64,000 nucleotides of DNA. Origin: Cellulomonas terrae. GTDB taxonomy: Bacteria; Actinomycetota; Actinomycetes; Actinomycetales; Cellulomonadaceae. Location of the stretch: assembly GCF_007990265.1 (NCBI RefSeq), contig NZ_BJWH01000022.1, positions 17,922 to 81,921 of the forward strand, in the 5' to 3' direction. The notes under the pieces were generated by a model, which had not been told where the DNA came from, searched no databases, and saw only the letters and a program-made list of their open reading frames with translations. Positions within the stretch are counted from its first letter, which is position 1, and every line of letters starts with the position of its first letter. Positions 56,190-64,000 of the stretch are shown here, one piece after another. The translations under genes and the position numbers were made by a program.

Positions 56190-56576
56190 ATGCGCAACGG
56201 CTTCGACATCTACCGGGTGGGTCCGGACCGGAACCACCAGGAGCCGCAGAGCCCCTGGGGATGGACGCCCCGCCGCGGCGAGGTGCCCACCGGTGAGACG
56301 GTCGTGCAGGACCACGACTACACGCTGACGTACACCGGCAACGACCCGCAGCTGGCTGCGGCGTTCGCGCGCGGTGCCCGCCTCAAGGAGATCGTCACGC
56401 TCTGGCCCGAGCTGTCGTTCTATCCCTCGACGGCCGGAGGGTTCCTCCCCGACGGCAACATCTTCCCGATCCGCGGGGACTACAAGCCGCCGAGCGGGCT
56501 CAGCTCCCTGCGGTCCAAGCTCAACGGTCGGCGCTCGTCGGGTGCGCACGCCGCGGAGGCCGCCACCCAGCCGTGA
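56190..56576 (+). CDS. Hypothetical protein, 128 residues
   Basis: I do not recognise this protein. It starts at an ATG with a strong GAGGAGG site and has no signal peptide or membrane helix. The middle (TLTYTGNDPQLAAAFARGAR, LWPELSFYPSTAGGFLPDGN) looks like a small folded aromatic-rich domain; the ends are polar and disordered, and there is no cysteine. Codon use matches its neighbours. It lies just upstream of mshA on the same strand, with a 63-base gap. Confidence 0.7.
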   Translation: MRNGFDIYRVGPDRNHQEPQSPWGWTPRRGEVPTGETVVQDHDYTLTYTGNDPQLAAAFARGARLKEIVTLWPELSFYPSTAGGFLPDGNIFPIRGDYKPPSGLSSLRSKLNGRRSSGAHAAEAATQP

Positions 56577-56639
56577 CGCGCCCGCGCGCGCTCCGTGCGT
56601 GAGAATGGGGTCAGACCCGTCCGCGAACAGGAGCACCCG

Positions 56640-57974
56640 TTGACCCTCGAGCACGCCCCGCGCGTCGCCATGCTCTCGGTGCACACGTCCCCCCTGGACC
56701 AGCCCGGGACCGGCGACGCGGGCGGCATGAACGTGTACGTCATCGAGCTGGCGCGCGCCCTCGCGGCCCGCGGCGCGCGCGTGGAGATCTTCACGCGCGC
56801 GACGTCGTCGGACCAGCCGGAGACGGTGCTGCTGCCCGGGGTCGACGCGCTCGGGCGCCCGATCGTCGGCGACGCCGCGCGCACGGTCCTGCTGGCCGAC
56901 GAGGTCGGTCCCGGCGTGACGCCGCCGATCCTCGTGCACCACGTCCCCGCGGGCCCGTTCGAACGGCTCGACAAGAACGACCTGCCGGGCGTCCTGTGCG
57001 GGATGGCTGCCGGCCTGCTGCGCTGGGAGGCCGCTCGCCGCCCGGGCTGGTACGACGTCGTGCACTCCCACTACTGGCTGTCCGGGCAGGTCGGCCAGGT
57101 CGCGGCCGACCGGTGGGAGGTGCCGCTGGTGCACACCGCGCACACGCTCGCCCGCGTGAAGAACGCGTCGCTGGCCCCCGGCGACACCCCCGAGCCCACG
57201 GCGCGCGTGGTCGGCGAGGAGCAGCTGGTGGAGCTGGCCGACGCCCTCGTGGCCAGCACCCCGGTCGAGGCCGAGGAGCTGGTCGAGCTCTACGGCGCCG
57301 ACCCCGCCCGCGTGCACGTCGTCGAGCCCGGGGTGGACCTCGACCGCTTCGTGCCGGGCGACCAGCTGTCGGCACGGCGCGTGCTCGGGCTGCCCGAGGA
57401 CCGGCAGATCGTGCTCTTCGCCGGCCGCGTGCAGGCGCTGAAGGCCCCCGACGTGCTGGTCAGCGCGCTGGGCGTGCTGCGCGGCACCGGGCGACCGGTC
57501 CCGCTGCTGGTCGTGCTCGGCGGTCCGTCGGGCCGGTCCAGCGCCGTCAAGGAGCTCCAGGCGCTCGCGTCGATGGCCGGGGTCCCCGACGACGTCGTCG
57601 TGCACCCGCCCGCCGACCGCGACACGCTCGCGCGCTGGTACCACGCGGCCGACGTCGTCGCGATGCCGTCGCGCAGCGAGTCGTTCGGCCTGGTGGCCGC
57701 GGAGGCGCAGGCCAGCGGTGTCCCGGTGATCGCGGCGTGCGTCGGCGGCCTGCGCACGATCGTCGACCACGACGTGTCGGGCCGGCTGGTCCGCGGGCAC
57801 GACCCCGAGGTGTGGGCCGACGTGATCGCCGACGTGCTGGCCTCGTCGGAGGACCGCGCCCGGTACGCGGTGGGTGCGCGCCAGGTGGCGGAGCGCTTCG
57901 GGTGGGACACCACCGCCGACCAGATGCTCAAGGTGTACTCGGTGGCCGGCGAGGTCCGGGCGTCGCGCGTCTGA
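56640..57974 (+). CDS. mshA: D-inositol-3-phosphate glycosyltransferase MshA
   Basis: GT4-family glycosyltransferase of 444 residues starting mycothiol synthesis: it transfers GlcNAc from UDP-GlcNAc to L-inositol-1-phosphate. [20 protein letters not shown] is the MshA-specific N-terminus, [12 protein letters not shown] and [10 protein letters not shown] line the acceptor site, and [20 protein letters not shown] carries the EX7E donor motif. TTG 56640 is favoured by AGGAG eight bases upstream; no nearby in-frame ATG gives the full N-terminus. The mshA-gpmA order matches mycobacteria. Confidence 0.95.
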   Translation: MTLEHAPRVAMLSVHTSPLDQPGTGDAGGMNVYVIELARALAARGARVEIFTRATSSDQPETVLLPGVDALGRPIVGDAARTVLLADEVGPGVTPPILVHHVPAGPFERLDKNDLPGVLCGMAAGLLRWEAARRPGWYDVVHSHYWLSGQVGQVAADRWEVPLVHTAHTLARVKNASLAPGDTPEPTARVVGEEQLVELADALVASTPVEAEELVELYGADPARVHVVEPGVDLDRFVPGDQLSARRVLGLPEDRQIVLFAGRVQALKAPDVLVSALGVLRGTGRPVPLLVVLGGPSGRSSAVKELQALASMAGVPDDVVVHPPADRDTLARWYHAADVVAMPSRSESFGLVAAEAQASGVPVIAACVGGLRTIVDHDVSGRLVRGHDPEVWADVIADVLASSEDRARYAVGARQVAERFGWDTTADQMLKVYSVAGEVRASRV

Positions 57975-58023
57975 GGGTCGGACGTCCCGGGTGGGTTGCA
58001 GACCGCTGCGGCAGGATGGACCC

Positions 58024-58764
58024 ATGACCTACACCCTCGTGCTGCTCCGCCACGGCGAGAGCGAGTGGAACGCCAAGAACCTGTTCACCGGCTGGGTCGA
58101 CGTGCCCCTGTCGGAGAAGGGCACCGCGGAGGCCGTCCGCGGCGGGACGCTGCTCACCGACGCGGGCGTGCTGCCCGACGTCGTGCACACGTCGCTGCTG
58201 CGCCGCGCGATCACCACCGCCAATCTCGCGCTCGACGCCGCCGACCGGCACTGGATCCCCGTCAAGCGCTCCTGGCGCCTGAACGAGCGCCACTACGGCG
58301 CGCTGCAGGGCAAGGACAAGAAGCAGACGCTCGAGGAGTACGGCGAGGAGCAGTTCATGCTCTGGCGCAGGTCCTACGACTTCCCGCCGCCGGACATCGA
58401 GCTGGGCTCGGAGTTCTCGCAGGACAGCGACCCGCGCTACGCGGGCGAGCCGATCCCGCGCGCGGAGGCCCTGTCGAACGTGCTGGAACGCGCGCTGCCC
58501 TACTGGGAGTCGGACATCATCCCCGACCTGCAGTCGGGCAAGACGGTGCTCGTCGCCGCGCACGGCAACTCGATCCGCGCCCTGGTCAAGCACCTCGACG
58601 ACGTCGACAGCAGCACGATCGCCGGCATCAACATCCCCACCGGCATCCCGCTGCTCTACACGCTCGACGAGGAGACGCTGAAGCCCACCAACCCGGGCGG
58701 CACGTACCTCGACCCGGAGGCGGCCGCAGAGGCGATCAAGGCGGTGGCCAACCAGGGCCGCTAG
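58024..58764 (+). CDS. gpmA: 2,3-bisphosphoglycerate-dependent phosphoglycerate mutase
   Basis: 246-residue glycolytic enzyme interconverting 3- and 2-phosphoglycerate. The phospho-His motif is [33 protein letters not shown] and [17 protein letters not shown] carry further active-site residues. The start is ATG 58024, close after a CAGGAT hexamer, so initiation may be leaderless. Upstream of senX3-regX3 as in mycobacteria, though phoU and two small genes intervene here. Confidence 0.97.
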   Translation: MTYTLVLLRHGESEWNAKNLFTGWVDVPLSEKGTAEAVRGGTLLTDAGVLPDVVHTSLLRRAITTANLALDAADRHWIPVKRSWRLNERHYGALQGKDKKQTLEEYGEEQFMLWRRSYDFPPPDIELGSEFSQDSDPRYAGEPIPRAEALSNVLERALPYWESDIIPDLQSGKTVLVAAHGNSIRALVKHLDDVDSSTIAGINIPTGIPLLYTLDEETLKPTNPGGTYLDPEAAAEAIKAVANQGR

Positions 58765-58782
58765 AAGGCGACGCCCCGAACA

Positions 58783-58856
58783 GCGAGAGCGGCAGTTCCC
58801 GACGAGAGCGGCAGTCTGAGCTGCCGTTCTCGTCGCGAGCTGCCGCTCTCGTCGGG
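58783..58856. repeat. Four-copy GAGAGCGGCAG hairpin cluster
   Basis: The 11-mer GAGAGCGGCAG occurs directly at 58785 and 58804 and inverted at 58821 (one T-for-C change, still G-U pairable) and 58840. The inner pair folds as CGACGAGAGCGGCAG/CTGCCGTTCTCGTCG with a six-base loop; the outer pair can enclose it, and the arms can also swap partners. It lies between the convergent gpmA and phoU genes and probably terminates both. Confidence 0.8.
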
Positions 58857-58862
58857 TGTGGG

Positions 58863-59528
58863 TCAGGTGGCGGTGCGGTCCAGCTCCGGGCGGCCCACAC
58901 CCGTCACCAGGTAGGTCACGCGGCGGGCGACCGAGACGCCGTGGTCGCCGAACCGCTCGTAGTAGCGGCCCAGCAGCGTGACGTCGATGGTCTCCTGCGT
59001 GGTGCCCGCCCACGAGCCGCCCAGCAGCGCGGCGAACGTGTCCTCGTGCAGCTCGTCGAGGAGGTCGTCGTCCTGCTCGATGCTCTCGGCCAGCTGGATC
59101 TCGCGGCTGTTCAGCAGCGTGGTGGTGCGCCGGGCGACGCGGACGGCGGCATCGTGCATCTCGGCGAACGTGCCGGACAGCGCCTGGGGGACGGCGTGCC
59201 GGGGGTACCGGCCGCGCGCCACCTGGGCGACGTGCCGCGCGAGGTCGCCCATGCGCTCCAGCGACGCGCTCATCCGCAGGGCGGACACCACGATCCGCAG
59301 GTCGGTCGCCACGGGCTGCTGCTGCGCCAGCAGCAGGACGCAGCGCTCGTCGAGGTCGCGCTCGATGGCGTCGATGGCCAGGTCGTCGGCGATCACGGAC
59401 TCCGCCAGCGCGAGGTCGGCCGTGAGCAGCGCGATGCCGGCGTTGGTGATGGCCTGCTCGACCCGGCCGCTCATCGCCGCCAGGTCCTCGCCCAGCTGGT
59501 GCAGCTCGGCGTCGAAGATGTCCCGCAT
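58863..59528 (-). CDS. phoU: Phosphate signalling protein PhoU
   Basis: 221-residue all-helical protein with two PhoU repeats. MRDIFDAELHQLGEDLAAMS, LRIVVSALRMSASLERMGDLARHV (read in two parts: LRIVVSALRMSASLERM and GDLARHV) and LLGRYYERFGDHGVSVARRV contain the metal-binding E/DxxxD motifs. It links the Pst transporter to the phosphate-sensing kinase. It is reverse to senX3-regX3, with PHO-box repeats 60-90 bases upstream of its ATG. Confidence 0.95.
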   Translation of the reverse strand: MRDIFDAELHQLGEDLAAMSGRVEQAITNAGIALLTADLALAESVIADDLAIDAIERDLDERCVLLLAQQQPVATDLRIVVSALRMSASLERMGDLARHVAQVARGRYPRHAVPQALSGTFAEMHDAAVRVARRTTTLLNSREIQLAESIEQDDDLLDELHEDTFAALLGGSWAGTTQETIDVTLLGRYYERFGDHGVSVARRVTYLVTGVGRPELDRTAT

Positions 59529-59587
59529 GTGCTCCCTCTCGTGCCGCGACGGCAGGTGCCGCGCGCAGCGTCAGGCTGCCATCGGCA

Positions 59588-59616
59588 GGTGAACAGCCGG
59601 GCGCGGGCAGGTGAAC
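59588..59616. promoter_or_regulatory. PHO box upstream of phoU
   Basis: GGTGAAC at 59588 and again at 59610, exactly 22 bases (two 11-nt units) apart, with a weaker unit between. On the phoU strand this reads as GTTCACC repeats, the actinobacterial PHO box bound by PhoP/RegX3-type regulators. A GTTCAGG-like copy lies just beyond. Confidence 0.6.
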
Positions 59617-59748
59617 GGACGACGGCCGTTCAGGGGCCACGGCTGACCTGCGGCGATCTGTGGCGATTTCGCCCCATCGCGCCCCGCGAAGCCCTAGCCT
59701 GCGAGGAGATCGTCCTGCTGGTCAGACCAACCACGGAGGAGATGCACG

Positions 59749-60150
59749 ATGGCACAGAGGGTCACGGCGTGGGTCGGCTGGGTGTGGTTCGCGGCGTTCG
59801 CGATCCTCGTCTCCGGACTGTTCAACGTCATCTCGGGGGCGGTGGCCGTGTTCTCCCCGAAGACGGTCGTCTCCTGGACGCCGGACGGGATCGCCGTCGT
59901 GGACGTCTCGACGTGGGGCTGGGTGCACCTGGCCCTGGGGGTGCTGCTGCTGTTCGTGGGGTTCGCGCTGTTCTCCGGCGCGGGATGGGCACGGGTGTTC
60001 GCGATCGTGCTGGTCATCCTCAACCTGCTCGCGCAGTTCGTCTCCCTGCCGATCACCCCGTGGTGGTCGCTGATCGCCATCGTCCTGGACTTCTTCATCC
60101 TGTGGGCCTTGACGGTGCACGGCGATGAGGTCGCCCGGGCCAACCGTTAG
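59749..60150 (+). CDS. DUF7144-type four-helix membrane protein
   Basis: 133-residue integral membrane protein. Four hydrophobic helices are clear: VGWVWFAAFAILVSGLFNVI, WVHLALGVLLLFVGFALFSG, VFAIVLVILNLLAQFVSL and WWSLIAIVLDFFILWALTV. The pattern matches the actinobacterial DUF7144 family, function unknown. GAGGAGA lies eight bases before the ATG. It diverges from phoU over the PHO-box region, so phosphate control is possible. Confidence 0.75.
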   Translation: MAQRVTAWVGWVWFAAFAILVSGLFNVISGAVAVFSPKTVVSWTPDGIAVVDVSTWGWVHLALGVLLLFVGFALFSGAGWARVFAIVLVILNLLAQFVSLPITPWWSLIAIVLDFFILWALTVHGDEVARANR

Positions 60151-60182
60151 GGACAAGGTCGGAGAACAAGGAGGGGACGACG

Positions 60183-60665
60183 ATGACGACGTTCACGGCG
60201 TGGAAGTTCGACACCGCCGACGGGGCCGAGAAGGCCGTCACGGCACTGAAGGGCGCGCAGGGCGACGGCCTGGTCAAGATCGTCGACCACGCGGTCATCA
60301 GCTGGCCCGAGGGCGCCGAGAAGCCCGAGATGCACCACTCGCACGACGACAAGCTGCGCGGCACCGGCTGGGGCGCATTCTGGGGTCTGCTGTTCGGCGG
60401 TCTGTTCTTCGTGCCGCTCCTGGGTGCGGCCGTCGGGGCGGCCGCCGGGGCCATCACGAAGGCGGTCTCCGCGGTCGGCATCCCGGAGAGCCAGCTCGAC
60501 GACATCCGCGCGCAGATCACGCCCGGCACGTCGCTGCTGTGCGCCGTGACGGAGAACGCCGACATGGACCGGCTCGGTGAGCGGCTGCACGGCCTGCACA
60601 GCACGCTCATCGCGACGAACCTGACGGACGCGGAGCGGTCGCTGCTCCTGGAGACGTTCGGCTGA
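60183..60665 (+). CDS. DUF1269 glycine-zipper-type membrane protein
   Basis: 160-residue protein of the DUF1269 family. TAWKFDTADGAEKAVTALKG is a ferredoxin-like N-terminal strand-helix; a Gly-rich hydrophobic hairpin (WGAFWGLLFGGLFFVPLLGA, then AAVGAAAGAIT) could insert in or line a membrane; the C-terminal half repeats the N-terminal fold (GTSLLCAVTENADMDRLGER). Strong AAGGAGGGG site. Function unknown; probably cotranscribed with the preceding membrane protein. Confidence 0.8.
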   Translation: MTTFTAWKFDTADGAEKAVTALKGAQGDGLVKIVDHAVISWPEGAEKPEMHHSHDDKLRGTGWGAFWGLLFGGLFFVPLLGAAVGAAAGAITKAVSAVGIPESQLDDIRAQITPGTSLLCAVTENADMDRLGERLHGLHSTLIATNLTDAERSLLLETFG

Positions 60666-60669
60666 CGCG

Positions 60670-60691
60670 GGTGAACGGTCGATGAACGCTC
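60670..60691. promoter_or_regulatory. PHO box upstream of senX3-regX3
   Basis: GGTGAACGGTC followed directly by GATGAACGCTC: two 11-nt direct repeats. Read on the other strand they are GTTCAT and GTTCACC units. The site is about 60 bases before the senX3 -10, consistent with autoregulation. Confidence 0.6.
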
Positions 60692-60760
60692 GGCGGCGGG
60701 GGCGCTGAACCGGGGGACATCGGCGTGTCGCACCCGTCGGCGCGTCCTAGGGTGAGGCTC

Positions 60761-61963
60761 GTGGACGGGATCGACGGGCTCATGCTCCTCCTCGCCGGCG
60801 GGCTCGGCCTGCTGGTGGGGGTCTGGGCGACCCTGGCGTTCCGGTGGAGCGAGCGGTCGCAGCGCGAGGTGCCCCCGCCGCCGGAGGCCGCCCTCGACGA
60901 CGGCCTGGTCCGCATGCTCGCGGTGCTCCGCTCCGCCGCGGTGGTGCTCGACGAGTCCGACCAGGTGGTGCGGGCGAGCGCGCCGGCCCACGCGCTCGGC
61001 ATCGTGCGGGACGGGCGCGTCGCCCCGGCGGCGATCCGTGACCTCATCGCGCTGGTCCGCCGCGACGGGGTGATCCGCGACGAGGTGCTCGAGGTGCCGC
61101 GCGGCCCGGTCGGTCCGGGCGTGCTGATGGTCCAGGTGCGCGTCGCACAGGTCAGCGCGGACCACCTCGTGGTGCTCGCGGAGGACCTGACGCAGGCGCG
61201 TCGGCTGGAGGCGATCCGGCGCGACTTCGTCGTCAACGTCTCGCACGAGCTCAAGACCCCGGTGGGCGCGCTGGCGCTGCTGGCCGAGACGGTCCAGGAC
61301 GCGGCCGACGACCCGGAGGCCGTCCGCCGGTTCGCGGGCCGGATGCAGGCGGAGGCGACGCGGCTGTCCGCGCTGGTGCACGAGATCATCGAGCTGTCCC
61401 GGCTGCAGGTCGCGGGGGCGCTCGGGCAGGTCGGGCTGGTCGACGTGGACACCGTCCTGTCGGAGGCCGTCGACCGCGCCCGCACGACCGCGGAGGCCAA
61501 GCACGTCCGGCTCGACATCGGCGGGGTGCGCGGCACGCGGGTGCTGGGCCAGCACGACCTGCTGGTCACGGCCGTGCGCAACCTGCTGGACAACGCCGTG
61601 GCGTACTCCGGCGAGGCGTCGCACGTCGGCGTCGGCGTCCGCACCGACGGCGAGCTCGTGGAGATCGCGGTGGTCGACCAGGGGATCGGCATCACCGCGG
61701 CCGAGCAGGAGCGCGTGTTCGAGCGGTTCTACCGGGTGGATCCCGCGCGCTCGCGCGACACGGGCGGCACCGGCCTCGGCCTGTCGATCGTCAAGCACGT
61801 CGCGGCGGACCACGGCGGTGAGGTGACCGTCTGGTCGCAGCCGGGCCGCGGGTCGACGTTCACCCTGCGCCTGCCGCGCGCCGAGGAAGAGCCTGCGTCC
61901 ACCGTGCGGGAGCTGCCCGCCACCGACCTCGAAGGAGCGCCCGTGCGCCGGAGCGCGTCATGA
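60761..61963 (+). CDS. senX3: Phosphate-responsive sensor histidine kinase SenX3
   Basis: 400-residue membrane kinase. One N-terminal helix (GLMLLLAGGLGLLVGVWATL) is followed by a PAS-like sensor (about 50-140), the HisKA domain with phospho-His in VVNVSHELKTPVGALALLAE, and an HATPase with NLLDNAVAYSG and DTGGTGLGLSIVKHVAADHG. TAGGGT (60748-60753) is seven bases before GTG 60761, so the leaderless start is preferred over GTG 60725. Overlaps regX3 by four bases. SenX3/PhoR senses phosphate limitation via Pst/PhoU. Confidence 0.94.
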   Translation: MDGIDGLMLLLAGGLGLLVGVWATLAFRWSERSQREVPPPPEAALDDGLVRMLAVLRSAAVVLDESDQVVRASAPAHALGIVRDGRVAPAAIRDLIALVRRDGVIRDEVLEVPRGPVGPGVLMVQVRVAQVSADHLVVLAEDLTQARRLEAIRRDFVVNVSHELKTPVGALALLAETVQDAADDPEAVRRFAGRMQAEATRLSALVHEIIELSRLQVAGALGQVGLVDVDTVLSEAVDRARTTAEAKHVRLDIGGVRGTRVLGQHDLLVTAVRNLLDNAVAYSGEASHVGVGVRTDGELVEIAVVDQGIGITAAEQERVFERFYRVDPARSRDTGGTGLGLSIVKHVAADHGGEVTVWSQPGRGSTFTLRLPRAEEEPASTVRELPATDLEGAPVRRSAS

Positions 61964-62685
61964 CCCGGATCCTGCTCGTCGAGGACGAGGAGTCGTACCG
62001 GGACCCTCTGACGTACCAGCTGGAGCGCGAGGGCTTCGACGTGGTCACCGCCGCCACCGGACCGGAGGCGCTGACGAAGTTCGACGAGTTCGGCGCCGAC
62101 CTGGTGCTCCTCGACCTCATGCTCCCGGGCCTGCCCGGCACCGAGGTGTGCCGCCGGCTGCGCCTCGTCAGCGACGTGCCGGTCATCATGCTCACCGCGA
62201 AGGACGACGAGATCGACAAGGTCGTCGGCCTGGAGCTGGGCGCCGACGACTACGTCACCAAGCCGTACTCGTCGCGCGAGCTGCTGGCCCGCGTCCGCGC
62301 GGTGCTGCGCCGCCGGGAGTCGGTCGTCGTCGCGACGGGTGCCCCGGCGCCCGCCCACCACCTCGAGGACGACGACGAGCTGCTCGTCGCGGGGCCCGTG
62401 CGGATGGACGTCGAGCGGCACACCGTGCGCGTGCGCGACGACCTGGTCGCCTTCCCCCTCAAGGAGTTCGAGCTGCTCGAGCTCCTGCTGCGCAACGCGG
62501 GCCGGGTGCTGACGCGCGGCCAGCTGATCGACCGCATCTGGGGCTCGGACTACGTGGGCGACACCAAGACGCTCGACGTCCACGTCAAGCGCGTCCGCGC
62601 CAAGATCGAGGTCGACCCCGCGAACCCGACGCTCCTGCTCACGGTCCGGGGTCTGGGGTACAAGCTGACCGACGAGGGCGAGTAG
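61960..62685 (+). CDS. regX3: Phosphate response regulator RegX3
   Basis: 241-residue OmpR/PhoB-family regulator. The receiver has the acidic pair in LLVEDEESYRDPL, the phospho-Asp in LVLLDLMLPGLPG and the Lys in YVTKPYSSREL. The winged-helix C-terminus includes FPLKEFELLELLLRNAG and HVKRVRAKIE. About 20 residues of acidic linker separate them. ATG overlaps the senX3 stop. Likely binds the three PHO boxes in this window. Confidence 0.95.
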   Translation: MTRILLVEDEESYRDPLTYQLEREGFDVVTAATGPEALTKFDEFGADLVLLDLMLPGLPGTEVCRRLRLVSDVPVIMLTAKDDEIDKVVGLELGADDYVTKPYSSRELLARVRAVLRRRESVVVATGAPAPAHHLEDDDELLVAGPVRMDVERHTVRVRDDLVAFPLKEFELLELLLRNAGRVLTRGQLIDRIWGSDYVGDTKTLDVHVKRVRAKIEVDPANPTLLLTVRGLGYKLTDEGE

Positions 62686-62726
62686 CAGCACGCGTCCCCG
62701 GACCCCTGTCCAGGAGTACGGCCACC

Positions 62727-62759
62727 GTTCACCTGGGGTTCACCCATTCCCGTCCACCC
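62727..62759 (+). promoter_or_regulatory. PHO box upstream of pstS
   Basis: GTTCACCTGGG (62727-62737), GTTCACCCATT (62738-62748) and a weaker CCCGTCCACCC (62749-62759) are consecutive 11-nt direct repeats. The first two match the actinobacterial PHO-box core GTTCACC exactly. The best of the three boxes, about 75-105 bases before pstS. Confidence 0.75.
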
Positions 62760-62833
62760 GGTCACGTCGGCTTCCTACGGTCAGCATCGCCGCGCACACA
62801 TCGGTGCGCACCTGATCGACAGGACGGAACACA

Positions 62834-63949
62834 GTGAAGCTCTCCCTCCACGGCCGGATCGGCACGATCGCCCTCACCGGCGCCGTCGCCCTCTCCCTCG
62901 CGGCCTGCGGATCGGACGACCCCACCGGGTCCGGCGACAGCACGTCCGGCGCCCCCGAGCAGGCCAGCGAGCTCAGCGGTGACCTGAACGGCGCCGGCGC
63001 GACGTCGCAGGAGAAGGCGATGGATGCCTGGCGTGCCGGCTTCCAGAGCGCCAACCCCGACGTGAACGTCAACTACGACCCCGTCGGCTCCGGCGGCGGT
63101 CGCACCCAGTTCCTCGACGGCTCCGTCCAGTTCGCGGGTTCCGACGCCGCGCTGGACACGGACGAGCTGGAGGCGGCGAAGGAGGTCTGCACCACCGAGG
63201 CCGTCGACCTGCCCCTGTACGTCAGCCCGATCGCCGTCGTGTTCAACCTCGAGGGCGTGACGGAGCTCAACATGTCCGCCGCGACGATCGCCGGCATCTT
63301 CGACGGCAAGATCACCTCGTGGGACGCGCCGGAGATCGCGGCCGAGAACCCGGACGCGACGCTGCCGGCCCAGCCCATCACGCCCGTGCACCGCTCGGAC
63401 GAGTCGGGCACGACGGAGAACTTCACCGACTACCTCGCTGCGGCGTCGGACGGGGCCTGGCCGTACGAGGCCGACGGCAACTGGCCGATCGCGGGTGGCG
63501 AGTCCGCTCAGGGCACGTCGGGGGTCATCCAGACGGTCCAGGGCGGTACGGGCACCATCACGTACGCGGACAACTCGGCCGCCGGCACCCTCGGCAAGGT
63601 GAGCCTGAAGGTCGGCGAGGAGTTCGTCGCACCGTCCGGTGAGGCCGCGGCAGCAGCCGTGGACGCGTCGCCCCGTGACGAGGAGCGTGCCGAGCACGAC
63701 ATCGTCGTCGCGATCGACCGTCAGACGACGGCCTCGGGCGCATACCCGCTGGTCCTCGTGTCCTACAGCCTCGCGTGCCTGCAGTACCCCGACCAGGAGA
63801 CGGCCGACCTGGTCAAGGGCTTCCTGAGCTACATCGCGAGCGCCGAGGGTCAGGCGGCGTCGGAGGAGGCCGCGGGCTCCGCGCCCATCTCGGACGACCT
63901 GCGCGCGGACGTGCAGGCGGCGATCGACGCGATCACCGCGGCCGCCTGA
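62834..63949 (+). CDS. pstS: Phosphate-binding lipoprotein PstS
   Basis: 371-residue substrate-binding lipoprotein of the Pst ABC transporter. The signal peptide ends in a lipobox SLAAC, followed by an acidic Ser/Gly linker. LNGAGATSQEKAMDAWR, YDPVGSGGGRTQFLDGSVQF and PVHRSDESGTTENFTDYL contain the residues that hold phosphate. It is high-affinity phosphate uptake, induced under limitation through the adjoining PHO box. pstC, pstA and pstB should follow beyond the window. Confidence 0.97.
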   Translation: MKLSLHGRIGTIALTGAVALSLAACGSDDPTGSGDSTSGAPEQASELSGDLNGAGATSQEKAMDAWRAGFQSANPDVNVNYDPVGSGGGRTQFLDGSVQFAGSDAALDTDELEAAKEVCTTEAVDLPLYVSPIAVVFNLEGVTELNMSAATIAGIFDGKITSWDAPEIAAENPDATLPAQPITPVHRSDESGTTENFTDYLAAASDGAWPYEADGNWPIAGGESAQGTSGVIQTVQGGTGTITYADNSAAGTLGKVSLKVGEEFVAPSGEAAAAAVDASPRDEERAEHDIVVAIDRQTTASGAYPLVLVSYSLACLQYPDQETADLVKGFLSYIASAEGQAASEEAAGSAPISDDLRADVQAAIDAITAAA

Positions 63950-63959
63950 CGTCCCACCC

Positions 63960-63986
63960 GGTGGGGGCGCAGACGTCGCCCCCACC
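63960..63986 (+). terminator. Hairpin after pstS
   Basis: GGTGGGGGCG (63960-63969) and CGCCCCCACC (63977-63986) form a perfect ten-bp stem with a seven-base loop, ten bases after the pstS stop. It probably acts as an attenuator or stabiliser giving excess pstS over downstream pst genes. Confidence 0.65.
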
Positions 63987-64000
63987 ACCCCGCCGGTGGC

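Noticed and set aside
53492..56209. 905-codon open frame on the - strand
   Set aside because: Antisense to the GH3 gene; composition is that of a shadow frame.

Overview
This window comes from a very GC-rich actinobacterium. Mycothiol synthesis (mshA), Lsr2, SenX3/RegX3, NlpC/P60 and VanY wall hydrolases, leaderless genes and giant modular secreted hydrolases (GH10 and GH3) all point to a plant-polymer degrader of the Micrococcales. It is probably Cellulomonas or a close relative; that is an inference from gene content and base composition, not from a search.

Layout. Positions 1-16315 form a mixed accessory zone. It holds the start of a secreted subtilisin, a PCMT-like methyltransferase, a GMC/cholesterol-oxidase-like enzyme, a small HTH protein, a VanY-type carboxypeptidase, an orphan AAA ATPase, OsmC, a Septum_form lipoprotein, a YdiJ-like D-2-hydroxyacid dehydrogenase, a thiamine-binding protein, a probable RAMA-domain protein, an alpha/beta hydrolase, a zinc-free-type quinone oxidoreductase, a DUF5995 protein and a DinB-like mycothiol-dependent-family protein. 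Positions 16338-18899 carry metY-metX.

From 19349 to 45491 lies a conserved actinobacterial housekeeping block. In order: nlpC/P60, ppa (reverse), dacB, zincin, tilS, hpt, ftsH, folE, folP, folB-folK, DUF3180, two PH-domain membrane proteins, a DUF2520 Rossmann protein, panC, panD, nadB, [GH10/CE4 hydrolase], nadC, lysS, a small membrane protein and lsr2. From folP to nadB most stops and starts overlap by 1-4 bases, indicating one translationally coupled folate/pantothenate/NAD supra-operon. It is interrupted between nadB and nadC by a 1590-residue xylanase gene with its own operators and terminator.

Positions 45550-56098 are a sugar-use island: xylB, xylA, a divergent ROK repressor, a beta-propeller lactonase and a 1678-residue GH3 enzyme. 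Secreted hydrolases could release xylo- and gluco-oligomers, while XylA/XylB feed xylose to the pentose phosphate pathway under ROK control. Positions 56190-63949 hold a small hypothetical gene, mshA, gpmA, phoU (reverse), two small membrane proteins, senX3-regX3 and pstS. Three 11-nt direct-repeat PHO boxes mark this as a phosphate regulon.

Non-coding structure is the least expected part. A conserved hairpin with stem CGCAACGTCCGCACTCG recurs in four intergenic regions; a different four-copy hairpin lies between gpmA and phoU; and a 17-bp inverted repeat brackets a decayed AbiEi/DUF559-like gene. I saw no rRNA, tRNA, CRISPR array, insertion sequence or prophage.
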